Of a DNA stretch of 64,000 bases, positions 16,927 through 24,750 are shown piece by piece (positions within the stretch are counted from its first letter, which is position 1; each line of letters opens with the position of its first letter). The translations under genes and the position numbers were made by a program. This DNA is from Desulfofundulus thermosubterraneus DSM 16057 (GTDB lineage: Bacteria; Bacillota; Desulfotomaculia; Desulfotomaculales; Desulfovirgulaceae): assembly GCF_900142025.1 (NCBI RefSeq), contig NZ_FQZM01000010.1, positions 1 through 64,000 on the forward strand, given 5' to 3'. A model generated the notes under the pieces. That model worked only from the letters and a program-made list of their open reading frames with translations, was not told the origin of the DNA and ran no database searches.

Positions 16927-17487
16927 CTAGTCCTTAATGAGGGCCAGGGCTTCCGCCCTTGTGGCCTCGCTTCTTTGAAAAGAACCACGGACTGCCGAGG
17001 TAATGGTTTTCGAGCCAGGCTTACGGATTCCCCGCAGAGTCATGCACATGTGTTCCGCCTCAATTACCACCAGCACACCTTGGGGATTTAGCCGGCGCAT
17101 AATGCTGTCGGCAATCTGGGTGGTTAGGCGCTCTTGTAATTGAGGGCGTTTGGCAAATCCCTCCACCACCCGTGCCAGCTTGGAAAGCCCCGTTACTTTA
17201 CCCCGCCTGGGTATATAGGCTACATGGGCCTTGCCAAAGAAGGGTAACAGGTGATGCTCACACATAGAATATATGGGGATGTCTTTCACTAGGATCATTT
17301 CTTCATGTTCCTCGGTAAATATTTTTTCCAAGTGTAATTCCGGATCTTCCCATAAACCACAAAAGATTTCTTTGTACATTCTGGCTACCCGGGCCGGCGT
17401 TTCCCTTAATCCCTCCCGGTCAGGGTCCTCGCCGATGGCTTCTAAAATCATGCGTACCGCTTTTTCAATCTTTTCGGTATCAATCAT
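16927..17487 (-). CDS. folE: GTP cyclohydrolase I
   Basis: A 186-residue enzyme converting GTP to 7,8-dihydroneopterin triphosphate, the shared first step of folate and queuosine synthesis. Zinc and catalytic residues are visible: [11 protein letters not shown] (Cys and His ligands), [15 protein letters not shown], and [17 protein letters not shown] with the third zinc Cys. Directly downstream of queE, so here it feeds the preQ0 pathway and may supply folate too. Confidence 0.96.
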   Translation of the reverse strand: MIDTEKIEKAVRMILEAIGEDPDREGLRETPARVARMYKEIFCGLWEDPELHLEKIFTEEHEEMILVKDIPIYSMCEHHLLPFFGKAHVAYIPRRGKVTGLSKLARVVEGFAKRPQLQERLTTQIADSIMRRLNPQGVLVVIEAEHMCMTLRGIRKPGSKTITSAVRGSFQRSEATRAEALALIKD

Positions 17488-17505
17488 TACCTCTCCCTCC
17501 TAACA

Positions 17506-18246
17506 TTACAAGTGACCCAAAAATTTATGCGTCTGGGGGATGACCCTGACGTCGGTTAGTTTTTCCAGAGCCCGGGATTGCCAGGTGATTGCTTTTTCCG
17601 GGTTTAACCTGGTTTTACCTTCAGGGGTTGTCACCGGCTGGATCACCAGGGGGATATCCCCCACGTTGCAGATCAAGTCCAAGGCCCTTTCTATTTCTTC
17701 CGGTTTGCTGTCTTCATCCACTACCAGCTTCACGAATACATGTTTCCCGCGGGCCAGCTTTAAAAATGCCCTGTGTTCCTGCCAGCAGGGGTTTATGTTG
17801 GCAGTTCCCGGTAATTTGATATCCATGGCGATAATGTCCACCAGGGGAAGTATCCTTTCCAAGCTATCCGGTAAAGTGCCGTTGGTTTCCAGATAAATAC
17901 CCTGCCTGGTTCCCTTAAGAAGGGGAATGAGCTCCAAAAGAAAGGATGTGTGGAGTAGCGGCTCTCCCCCCGTCAGACTGATGGAGTGATGGGCGGCCGG
18001 CTCTAGTTTCCTGATCATCAAGGCTACCTCTTGGGCAGTGAGGGGGTTGGGCAACAGAAGAAATTCTCGGCTGCCCGGCCGGGCTTCCCATCGGCAGTAC
18101 TGGGGTATACCGCGGGGCGTGTCGCAATAGCTGCAGGCCAGGTTACAGCCGGCAAAGCGCAAAAAAATTTGCCGGCAACCCACCCAGATACCCTCGCCCT
18201 GGATGGAGGAGAAAATTTCCACCAGGGGGGCAACCGGGGGGGACAC
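17506..18246 (-). CDS. queE: 7-carboxy-7-deazaguanine synthase
   Basis: A 246-residue radical SAM enzyme that contracts 6-carboxytetrahydropterin to 7-carboxy-7-deazaguanine. EIFSSIQGEG (10-19) is the QueE substrate motif, FAGCNLACSYCDTP (31-44) the CX3CX2C cluster with the Asp-Thr that binds magnesium, and SLTGGEPLLH the SAM-binding GGE motif. GTG start at 18246. It follows the DUF366 gene by one base. Confidence 0.95.
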   Translation of the reverse strand: MSPPVAPLVEIFSSIQGEGIWVGCRQIFLRFAGCNLACSYCDTPRGIPQYCRWEARPGSREFLLLPNPLTAQEVALMIRKLEPAAHHSISLTGGEPLLHTSFLLELIPLLKGTRQGIYLETNGTLPDSLERILPLVDIIAMDIKLPGTANINPCWQEHRAFLKLARGKHVFVKLVVDEDSKPEEIERALDLICNVGDIPLVIQPVTTPEGKTRLNPEKAITWQSRALEKLTDVRVIPQTHKFLGHL

Positions 18247-18247
18247 C

Positions 18248-18808
18248 CTAACCCACCCCCCTTACTTTACATCTGGAGCGTTGCACGCTCTGCATTTCGT
18301 CTGCGTAGGCCCGGCCAATTTCCCCGGCCAGCTTCGGGATTTGTGCCACCGACCAGCCCAGTTCCACCAAGCCGGCTGCCGGTACCGGTGTATTTTTCGC
18401 CGTTATATTTAAGGCCGTATGGATCATGGTGGATACGGGTGTGGTAGTGGCAATGGAAATAGAAAGTTTACGGTCCTGGTAATATAAATCATCTCCGGAT
18501 CGTTGCAGCCCGTACCCCTTTTGCTCCAGTATTTCCCTGATGATGGCTGCCAGGAGGCGCTGTCGCAGGACTGCTCTTTCTAAATCGTGATCAAAGTGTT
18601 CCACAATGAAATGCAACATATCATCGCCGTAAATGGGTGATTGTGCCCGTACATCCTCCAGATCAACCATGTGCTCGAATTGAACGCGGCAGGGCCCCCT
18701 GAAGGCCACAATGCTGTCCCCTAACAGGCCAAAGGAGCGGTAGGCCCAAAGGGATGAAAGTTGTGTACCGTCGTACAGGATGGTCTGGGGGGCAAAATAA
18801 ACGTGCAT
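18248..18808 (-). CDS. DUF366 family protein within the preQ0 operon
   Basis: A 186-residue protein of the DUF366 family, no known activity. It starts MHVYFAPQTILYDGTQLSSL and contains RGPCRVQFEHMVDLEDV (about 38-54), which holds a conserved Cys, His and acidic residues, followed by a helical half (LHFIVEHFDHDLERAVLRQR). ATG at 18808 follows GGAGGTG. It lies 5 bases after queC and 1 base before queE, so it is surely cotranscribed and probably acts in 7-deazaguanine or tRNA modification; that role is inferred from position only. Confidence 0.85.
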   Translation of the reverse strand: MHVYFAPQTILYDGTQLSSLWAYRSFGLLGDSIVAFRGPCRVQFEHMVDLEDVRAQSPIYGDDMLHFIVEHFDHDLERAVLRQRLLAAIIREILEQKGYGLQRSGDDLYYQDRKLSISIATTTPVSTMIHTALNITAKNTPVPAAGLVELGWSVAQIPKLAGEIGRAYADEMQSVQRSRCKVRGVG

Positions 18809-18813
18809 GGATT

Positions 18814-19488
18814 TCACCTCCGAACCCAATCCTCAAGCCCTGCGGCAGCCATGGCCCGGCAGAGTCGCCGGCAACTTTCACAGCGCCCGCACATGGTCTC
18901 TCCACCATAGTAGCAGCTCCAGATCAGGTGCCACGGTACTCCCAGGCGTTGCCCCAGGCGCACTATTTCCGCTTTATTTAGTCTGGCGGTGTAGCTGACC
19001 ACGCGCACACCGCTGGCCGTGGAATAGGCCAGGGAGCTGTTGATGGCCTCTAAAAAATCAAAGCTGTTATCAGGAAAAGTAGCCGCTTCTTCCCGGTTAA
19101 AACCGGTTACTACCTGCTCACAGCCCAGAGCTTCCGCAAAGCACGCGGCAATATTAATGAATAGGCCGTTGCGATTGGGTACCCATACTGCGGCCGCCGT
19201 AGCTGTAGCCTGTTGGGGGTCGTCTAAAAATTCTTCCGCAGGTTCCGGTATGGTTTCCTTCCTATTCACCAGGGAGGTAGTGGTAACCTCACCCAGGAAG
19301 GGCAACTGGATTACCCGGTGGGCTAGTTTATAATAGGCAGCCAGGGCGCTGGCTGCCGCAATTTCCCTTGCAGCTGCCCGCTGGCCGTAATCCATGGTCA
19401 GGCAGAGCTCTACCTCGCCTTCGCGTAAGGCCTGGGCCATGGAAACGGTGGAATCCAGGCCACCGGAAAGCAAAACGATACTTTTCAC
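18814..19488 (-). CDS. queC: 7-cyano-7-deazaguanine synthase
   Basis: A 224-residue ATP-dependent enzyme turning 7-carboxy-7-deazaguanine into preQ0. SIVLLSGGLDSTVSMAQAL is the PP-loop with SGGxDS. WVPNRNGLFINIAACFAEAL is the family core, and CGRCESCRRLCRAM at the C-terminus supplies the zinc cysteines. GTG start at 19488, about 9 bases after GGGAGG; it overlaps the queD stop by 4 bases. Confidence 0.96.
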   Translation of the reverse strand: MKSIVLLSGGLDSTVSMAQALREGEVELCLTMDYGQRAAAREIAAASALAAYYKLAHRVIQLPFLGEVTTTSLVNRKETIPEPAEEFLDDPQQATATAAAVWVPNRNGLFINIAACFAEALGCEQVVTGFNREEAATFPDNSFDFLEAINSSLAYSTASGVRVVSYTARLNKAEIVRLGQRLGVPWHLIWSCYYGGETMCGRCESCRRLCRAMAAAGLEDWVRR

Positions 19489-19868
19489 GGTCTGATATCC
19501 TCCCGGTAGCTGGCACAGACATCGGGGGATTCCCAAACCCGTACCTCGCCCATGGTCAAATCGGAGGGTAGCAGCGACTTCAGTTTATAATAAATGTATC
19601 TAGCAAGGTTTTCCGCGGTGGGGTTAAAATTAGGCTCACTAAACGGGTGCAAATCATTTAAATAGCTATGATCCAGTTCTCCTACGATCTGGCCTACCAG
19701 TTCCTTTAAAGCTCGAAAGTCAATGAGCATGCCACAAGAGTCCAGTTTCTCTCCCCCCACCGAGACCTCTATGGTCCAGGTGTGTCCGTGTAGTCGGGCA
19801 CATTGACCCTGGTAATTGACCAGGCGGTGGGCGGCTGCAAAGCGCTTAATTACTGTTAACCGGTACAT
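19485..19868 (-). CDS. queD: 6-carboxy-5,6,7,8-tetrahydropterin synthase
   Basis: A 127-residue QueD/6-pyruvoyl-tetrahydropterin synthase family enzyme forming 6-carboxytetrahydropterin from dihydroneopterin triphosphate. FAAAHRLVNYQGQCARLHGH (10-29) carries the zinc histidines and the catalytic Cys (in QCARLHGH), LDHSYLND the catalytic Asp-His, and PTAENLARYI the pterin-anchoring Glu region. First gene of the preQ0 operon. I looked for a preQ1 riboswitch upstream and did not find one. Confidence 0.95.
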   Translation of the reverse strand: MYRLTVIKRFAAAHRLVNYQGQCARLHGHTWTIEVSVGGEKLDSCGMLIDFRALKELVGQIVGELDHSYLNDLHPFSEPNFNPTAENLARYIYYKLKSLLPSDLTMGEVRVWESPDVCASYREDIRP

Positions 19869-20065
19869 ATGTTTAATTCCTCCACCGAGTAGTATAACTC
19901 AACCACCTGGATTTTAACTATTTCGCCACCCTTCCCGAACGTCCTTCTAGTTCCGACGGGACGACGACAAAAAAGAAACGCAGCAGCGAAAACAAAGACG
20001 GCGGTCATCCCCGGACGATGCAGGAAAGCCGCCGTAACAGCAAAGGAAGTTATATTTAATTATAT

Positions 20066-21226
20066 TCAACTGCCTGCAAATTTTTTGCTCGACAGGCTCA
20101 AAGCCCGGTTGTAACATTCCACGGCTTCCGAGGTGCGACCCATCTCGTTTAGCACGTTTCCCCGCATACCCCATGTTTCTAGACAGCCGGGTTTTCTGGC
20201 CAGTATCTGGTCACATATGGCTATGGCTTCGTCATAGCGTTTCAACTTTACCAGACATGCAGCCTTGTTCAGAAGGATCGTTTGGTTATCCGGATCCACG
20301 GCCAGAGCCCGGTCGTAGAACTGGAGGGCTTCCCCGTGCCTGCCCATTTCATCCAGGCACAAGGCATAGTTGTTCAAGGTTGTGGTGTCATTGGAACTAC
20401 AACGGAGGGCGTTTTCATAACAGGAAAGGGCTTTTTGATATAACTGGGCCCGGTGGTAGCAGGAGGCTAGATTTGACAGGATAGCCGCATCTCCAGGACA
20501 CATTTCTTTGGCCAGTTCATAACAGGCAATGGCCTCCTCATATCGCCCCAAATGGGACAGGCTGTATCCTTTGTTGTTCATTATTTCTACGTTATTCAAT
20601 CCCCCGGCCTGCGCCCGCTGGTAATATTCCAGGGCCTCTTCGTGCCGACCCAGCTTGCTGGCCGCCAGCCCCATATTCAGGTATAGTTCAGGACTGGCTC
20701 CCTGACAAAGCTGAACCTGCCGGAACACGGCCAGAGCCTGTTCGGCCCTCCCTATTTCCAGTAGTTGCACGCCTATTTCATCCAGAGGCGGTGTGTCGGG
20801 GTGTCTCTGGAAAATATCTCCAAACCGGCCTAAAAAACGGGGCAGGGAATTCTTTCTCTCTTTAACGGGAGGAGCAGGATTTTTCTCCTTTTCTTCCAGG
20901 GAGTAAGTACCGGTCTTTTGTATCAACCGGGAGGCATTAAAAGCCCGTTGGTTGGTCCGTTTAAGCCAGTACAAGAGGCTGGTTTTACCCTGTTCACCGG
21001 CTACTTTTTTCCAGTGAAGGATTGCCCGGTCCAGGCGGCCCCGTTTCAGGCACAGCCTGGTTGCATGCAGGTGGAGCGTTGCTTGTCTGGGTTCAAGCCG
21101 CATGGCCCGATCAATCCAGCGCAGGGCCTGTTCGTCGGCCCCCAGGGCTTCCAGGATGCGGGCCCCTACTTGCCACAAAACGGCCAAGGTACTCTGGCGC
21201 TTCAGTGCAGGTAGTGGGTTCCACAT
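20066..21226 (-). CDS. Tetratricopeptide repeat protein
   Basis: A 386-residue protein built almost entirely of TPR units, a helical scaffold for protein contacts. Recognisable 34-residue repeats run from about residue 150 to the end, each with the W/Y-G-Y-A-A/F-P pattern, for example GRHEEALEYYQRAQ, GRYEEAIACYELAKEMCPGD, GRHGEALQFYDRALAVDPDN and GRTSEAVECYNRALSL. The first 130 residues hold degenerate repeats and a basic segment. No signal peptide or membrane helix. No partner can be inferred from its neighbours. Confidence 0.85.
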   Translation of the reverse strand: MWNPLPALKRQSTLAVLWQVGARILEALGADEQALRWIDRAMRLEPRQATLHLHATRLCLKRGRLDRAILHWKKVAGEQGKTSLLYWLKRTNQRAFNASRLIQKTGTYSLEEKEKNPAPPVKERKNSLPRFLGRFGDIFQRHPDTPPLDEIGVQLLEIGRAEQALAVFRQVQLCQGASPELYLNMGLAASKLGRHEEALEYYQRAQAGGLNNVEIMNNKGYSLSHLGRYEEAIACYELAKEMCPGDAAILSNLASCYHRAQLYQKALSCYENALRCSSNDTTTLNNYALCLDEMGRHGEALQFYDRALAVDPDNQTILLNKAACLVKLKRYDEAIAICDQILARKPGCLETWGMRGNVLNEMGRTSEAVECYNRALSLSSKKFAGS

Positions 21227-21350
21227 CTGAATCGCTCCTTCTTCCGATATCTGTTAAATCCCATTTCTTTCTGGCCCCTGGTTTTTCCTGCTAATAATTG
21301 TAACTTTATTCCATCAAATATTCTCTTCTTACGACAGGATGTTCAAACAG

Positions 21351-21382
21351 AAAAACCGGAGGTGGCAATATGTTACCTCCGG
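21351..21382 (-). terminator. Terminator downstream of copZ
   Basis: On the minus strand CCGGAGGT/ACCTCCGG form the stem with a ~11-base loop, followed by TTTTTC. It lies 18 bases past the copZ stop. Confidence 0.8.
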
Positions 21383-21400
21383 CTACTGGCAAAATTAAAG

Positions 21401-21613
21401 TTATGTAAGCACCTGATAACCCGCCCTTTCAACTGCCCTGGCCAGTTCCTCCATGGTTACCTTGGGATTGTGGGTAACTGTGGCCCTTTTGTTATCCAGA
21501 TCAACTAAAACGTTCCTTACTCCGTCAATTTGCTTTAAAGCCCTTTCCACTGCAGCCTTGCAATGGTTGCAGGACATCCCTTCAATTTTTAGCCATGTCG
21601 TTTGTATCGTCAA
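21401..21613 (-). CDS. copZ: Heavy-metal-associated domain protein (CopZ-like copper chaperone)
   Basis: A 70-residue single HMA domain with the metal-binding loop GMSCNHC (residues 13-19) and the usual beta-alpha-beta-beta-alpha-beta outline (VERALKQIDGVRNVLVDLD). Such proteins carry Cu(I) to a P-type ATPase; no such ATPase or CsoR regulator is in the window, so the metal is inferred. TTG start at 21613 after GGGGGTG. Single-gene unit with its own terminator. Confidence 0.88.
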   Translation of the reverse strand: MTIQTTWLKIEGMSCNHCKAAVERALKQIDGVRNVLVDLDNKRATVTHNPKVTMEELARAVERAGYQVLT

Positions 21614-21746
21614 AGGATTTTACACCCCCTTCCTTTACCAGATAGCCGTTTTTATATTATCCCCCGGATTGTATTCGTATAAGAACAGGAACAGCCGGTG
21701 ATATATAAAATCGGTGTAAATATTCAGTGAACCCGGTTGGATGCGG

Positions 21747-21995
21747 CCCAGCACTCACCCAAATATGACTCTACTCCCGGTGTTTCAGGTTTAATTGACA
21801 CATCAGGTTTTGGGAAGAGCTAGTATCCCGGTGAGTGCTGGGTCCCCGCTCACTCCAGTGCTCCGCGTAAGATGCGCACCGCGGCTCGCTTCGGGCCGCC
21901 CAGCATTCACTGAAAAAGCCATACGGGGAAAAACATGCAGCTCACTATCTTTTATAGCAGGCTTAGAAAGAGCACCACTGCCAGTGAGTGCTGGG
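21747..21995. repeat. Two ~96-bp modules bounded by 12-bp inverted repeats
   Basis: Module 1 (21747-21842) begins CCCAGCACTCAC and ends with its exact reverse complement GTGAGTGCTGGG. Module 2 (21899-21995) begins CCCAGCATTCACTG and ends CAGTGAGTGCTGGG, one mismatch. The interiors are unrelated, while the 56-base spacer and the DNA after module 2 are both GC-rich and palindromic. No gene is supported from 21614 to 22155. No transposase is near. Confidence 0.65.
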
Positions 21996-22155
21996 TTCAC
22001 CGGGTGCTGTTACCGGCGCTTCGCAAGTCGTTCGCTCCGGACAGCGCCGCATCCTCGTCATAACGGTTTTATTGAATATTTACAAATCGGTACTATGCGT
22101 CGGCACTTAAGGATTGAGACGACGGGAAACGACCGCTTTTTTAAAGGAGGAAAAA

Positions 22156-22374
22156 GTGGTGACGGAAAAGAAAAAAAAGCAACCTTTTGCTAAAGGCGAT
22201 GCCATTATCCCGGAGGCTACCGGTTCGGCCACTATGGTTAACCTCGATGGCCAGTGGGAACACGATTTTGTTGATGATCCCACCCCGCCCCACCCTCCTG
22301 GTTCTTCCGAAGGAAAGCCTGCAGAAAGGGCGGGTGATACGTTAGGCATAAAAAGGCCCAGTACGGGCGTCTGA
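22156..22374 (+). CDS. Small hypothetical charged protein
   Basis: A possible 72-residue protein with no recognised domain. Two adjacent GTG codons (22156, 22159) follow AAAGGAGG by 5 and 8 bases; the second has the better spacing. The N-terminus is a lysine cluster (EKKKKQPFAKG), the middle has GQWEHDFVDDP and then PTPPHPPGSSEG, so much of it is probably disordered. It lies just after the repeat modules, with a CCCAGC/GCTGGG palindrome after its stop. Real gene status rests on the ribosome site alone. Confidence 0.5.
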   Translation: MVTEKKKKQPFAKGDAIIPEATGSATMVNLDGQWEHDFVDDPTPPHPPGSSEGKPAERAGDTLGIKRPSTGV

Positions 22375-22406
22375 CCTAAAGCCCAGCGGCGCTGGGATGC
22401 TTTGGC

Positions 22407-23012
22407 TCATGTCTGTTTGAGCGTACCGGAAAACCGCCGCAACCGGAATTCTGTTCCCAGCTTGCGGGCAATTTCCCGGCACTTTTCCACGTCCACGCCC
22501 GGCCATTCCACAACCGAAAGGACCACCTTGGGAATTTGTCCAACACAACAGCGGGCAAAATCTAATACGGCCTGGTAGGCTTTCTCCCCGTATATGGGCC
22601 GGCAAATTTCTAGGTAGCGGTCGGCCGACTGCGCGTTTAAGCTGATACAAATGGCATCTACCAGGTCTTTTAATTCCAGGACCACGTTTCTTTGATACAC
22701 TAGATTCGCCTGCCCGTTAGTGTTAATTCTGATTTGTGCCCCCCTTTTTTTTAGCTGCTCTGCTACCTCCCTGACTACTTCCAAACGCATTAGCGGTTCC
22801 CCATAACCACAAAAAACTATTTCCCGGTAGCAGGTGGGGTCTTGCACGGCGGCAAGCACCTCTTCCGGGGATGGTTCCTGTTTGAGCCAGAGATCATAGC
22901 CAACACCCTCGGAGGTGCGGCGGATGCAAAAGAGGCAGTTGTTTGTACACCGGTTGGTGATATTGAGATATAAATTTTGCCCCAGTGGATAAGCCACAAT
23001 TTGTCCTGCCAT
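22407..23012 (-). CDS. Radical SAM protein, TatD-associated family
   Basis: A 201-residue minimal radical SAM protein resembling the family named for its frequent link with TatD nucleases; substrate unknown. NLYLNITNRCTNNCLFCIR has CX3CX2C at about residues 22-29 preceded by the typical LNIT-RC start, YGEPLMRLEVV is the GEP version of the SAM motif, INTNGQANL and ISLNAQSADRY follow as later strands. No auxiliary cluster domain. Start at 23012, about 6 bases after GGGAGAGG. No tatD gene is in the window. Confidence 0.8.
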   Translation of the reverse strand: MAGQIVAYPLGQNLYLNITNRCTNNCLFCIRRTSEGVGYDLWLKQEPSPEEVLAAVQDPTCYREIVFCGYGEPLMRLEVVREVAEQLKKRGAQIRINTNGQANLVYQRNVVLELKDLVDAICISLNAQSADRYLEICRPIYGEKAYQAVLDFARCCVGQIPKVVLSVVEWPGVDVEKCREIARKLGTEFRLRRFSGTLKQT

Positions 23013-23095
23013 TTTTCCTCTCCCGGCCAAAATTAGTCATATTATCCACGGTCACCTACTATAGATGAAAAATAAAAAAACGGAGGTGATCAACC

Positions 23096-23491
23096 TTGCT
23101 TAACCAGGAAACTCCCGGTTCCTTTAGCCTCTGGGAAGTATTGCGGGGGACTCTTTTAGGACTGGCAGTATCCTTTCTGGGCAGCGCTTTAATAGGTGCG
23201 GGTTATTATTTTACCAGCCTCGCTGAAAGTAGCCTGCCCTGGTTTGCCGCAGGTCTATTTTTCTTCAGTGTGGTGGTGGGAGCCTGCTCCGCTGCGAGCC
23301 GGGCTGGGAATCGGGGTTTGTTTCACGGTTTGGGGGTGGCCGTATTATTTTTCCTCGTTTCCTGGCTGCTTGCTACCACCGTACTCCCCTCCCAGGTCAT
23401 ACCCGTTTCCCTGCTCCAAAAATTGATCTTGTCCCTCGTGGCTGGCGCCCTGGGGGGCATACTGGGGGTAGGCTTCGGCGATCAAGGTTGA
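23096..23491 (+). CDS. TIGR04086-type membrane protein
   Basis: A 131-residue membrane protein with four predicted helices (starting near residues 13, 42, 74 and 107), matching the small Firmicute family TIGR04086 (YrzE-like), role unknown. The Gly/Ser-rich second helix followed by GACSAASRAGNRGLFHGLGV is characteristic. TTG start at 23096, preceded by GGAGGTGATC, a near-perfect match to the 16S anti-Shine-Dalgarno sequence. In Clostridia this family often neighbours yajC and secDF, but not here. Confidence 0.75.
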   Translation: MLNQETPGSFSLWEVLRGTLLGLAVSFLGSALIGAGYYFTSLAESSLPWFAAGLFFFSVVVGACSAASRAGNRGLFHGLGVAVLFFLVSWLLATTVLPSQVIPVSLLQKLILSLVAGALGGILGVGFGDQG

Positions 23492-23529
23492 CTCTTTTAA
23501 GTTCTACGGGATTATGGCGAAATCCTTTT

Positions 23530-23622
23530 TTAGCGCAGCAACAGGATTATGCCCAGCAATATCCCTCCCGCACTTAAAAGAAACAGCCCCACATAAATGC
23601 GCCAACGTGACGTCTTTGTCAT
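23530..23622 (-). CDS. 30-residue membrane peptide
   Basis: A tiny frame starting MTKTSRWRIYVG and continuing as one hydrophobic helix (LFLLSAGGILLGIILLLR). ATG at 23622 follows GGGGTGATC at ideal spacing. The basic N-terminus plus one helix fits a small inner-membrane protein. The upstream frame is open to 23721 but would run through a terminator hairpin, so the short form is preferred. Unknown function, unproven expression. Confidence 0.5.
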   Translation of the reverse strand: MTKTSRWRIYVGLFLLSAGGILLGIILLLR

Positions 23623-23665
23623 CCTGATCACCCCGGGAAAAAGACCTGCAATATTATATGTGGTG

Positions 23666-23702
23666 AAAAAGACACCGGTCTTTGAAAGACGGTGTCTTTT
23701 CA
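23666..23702. terminator. Bidirectional terminator between the 30-residue gene and flxA
   Basis: AAAGACACCG (plus strand) and CGGTGTCTTT pair around GTCTTTGAAAGA; T runs follow on both strands (TTTTC on plus, TTTTTC on minus). On the minus strand it lies ~200 bases beyond the flxA stop and probably ends the hdr-flx transcript. Confidence 0.75.
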
Positions 23703-23901
23703 TTCTTCCGAAGACTGCCACTCAATACCTTGAGCGGCACCTCACCCCCGTTCTTGCAGGGAGCTGGACGACCGCCCGCCCTTAGCCACGGGGTTTTTAC
23801 AGTAAAGGGCTAATTTTCCCCGGTGTACCAGGCCATTGGCTGCCCGCTTTGAAGAGGCCATTTCGTTGGCTGTTTAGGGGCTGGGGCCTTGTTAGCGCAT
23901 G

Positions 23902-24750
23902 TTAAAATTCCGGTGGTAACTGTTTTAACTGACTCAAATAAAATACGGGCCCGTCCAGGCACACGTACTTGCTGCCGATGTTGCAACGGCCGCATTTGCC
24001 AATGCCGCACTTCATCTTCAGTTCCAGGGTTGTGATCACCTGGTCGTCGGAAAAACCCATCTTTTCCAGGGCCTGCAGCACGAACTTGATCATGATGGGC
24101 GGGCCACAGGTAATGGCATACTTGTTTTCCGGGGAGGGATTGATTTCCTCAAGGTAGGCCGGGACAAACCCTACATGCCCCTCCCAGCCAGGCTCGGCCC
24201 GGTCAATGGTGGTGTAGACGGTAGTGCCCGGCATTTGGGGCCAGCGATCCAGGATGTCGTATTTAAAACAAAGGTCGTCCATAGACCGGGCACCGTAGAT
24301 AATATCTATCTTTCCGTAGTCTCCTCTGTTTTCCTCGGCCAGCACGAAATCAATTAGTGCTCTCAGGGGAGCCAGGCCAATACCACCGCCAATAAACAAA
24401 AGATCCTTGCCCTTCATTACCTCGTACGGAAAGTGGTTGCCGTAAGGACCGCGGATACCCACCTTGGTACCCGGTTCCAGGCAATGCAGGGCACTGGTCA
24501 GCATGCCCACCTTTTTCACGCTAAACTCCAGGATGCCCTTCCTGGTGGGTGAGGAAGTAATGGAAATGGTAGCCTCCCCCACACCAAACACTGAAAGCTG
24601 AGCCACCTGGCCCGGTTTTTGCCGGAAACTTTCCATTACTGCCGGGTCATCGAACACCATCTGGAAGGTTTTCACGTCCGGGGTTTCATCGATAATTTTC
24701 ACGATGGTGGCTGGATAGGGCTTTAAAGGGTTGTGACGGCAATTACTCAT
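23902..24750 (-). CDS. flxA: FlxA-type FAD/NAD(P)-binding subunit of the Hdr-Flx complex
   Basis: A 282-residue flavoprotein of the ferredoxin-NADP reductase/PyrK type, related to sulfhydrogenase gamma subunits. The N-terminal barrel binds FAD, then FIGGGIGLAPLRALIDFVL (about 112-130) is the dinucleotide-binding loop and ITCGPPIMIKFVL the closing NAD(P) motif. MKCGIGKCGRCNIG and a later YVCLDGP hold four cysteines for a [2Fe-2S] cluster as in PyrK. It should oxidise NADH and feed electrons to FlxB/FlxC. ATG at 24750 after GGAGGTGGCC; it overlaps flxB by 8 bases. Last gene of the operon. Confidence 0.88.
   Translation of the reverse strand: MSNCRHNPLKPYPATIVKIIDETPDVKTFQMVFDDPAVMESFRQKPGQVAQLSVFGVGEATISITSSPTRKGILEFSVKKVGMLTSALHCLEPGTKVGIRGPYGNHFPYEVMKGKDLLFIGGGIGLAPLRALIDFVLAEENRGDYGKIDIIYGARSMDDLCFKYDILDRWPQMPGTTVYTTIDRAEPGWEGHVGFVPAYLEEINPSPENKYAITCGPPIMIKFVLQALEKMGFSDDQVITTLELKMKCGIGKCGRCNIGSKYVCLDGPVFYLSQLKQLPPEF

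Noticed and set aside
19869-20065. preQ1 riboswitch ahead of queD
   Set aside because: The leader lacks the compact preQ1 core pattern; only general hairpins and the end of the TPR gene region are seen.
21803-22000. Minus-strand open frame of 65 codons through the repeat modules
   Set aside because: It lacks a ribosome site, its composition follows the inverted repeats, and both ends fall in the repeats.
21747-22060. CRISPR array
   Set aside because: Four copies of a 12-bp motif in alternating orientation, with unequal spacing and no cas genes.
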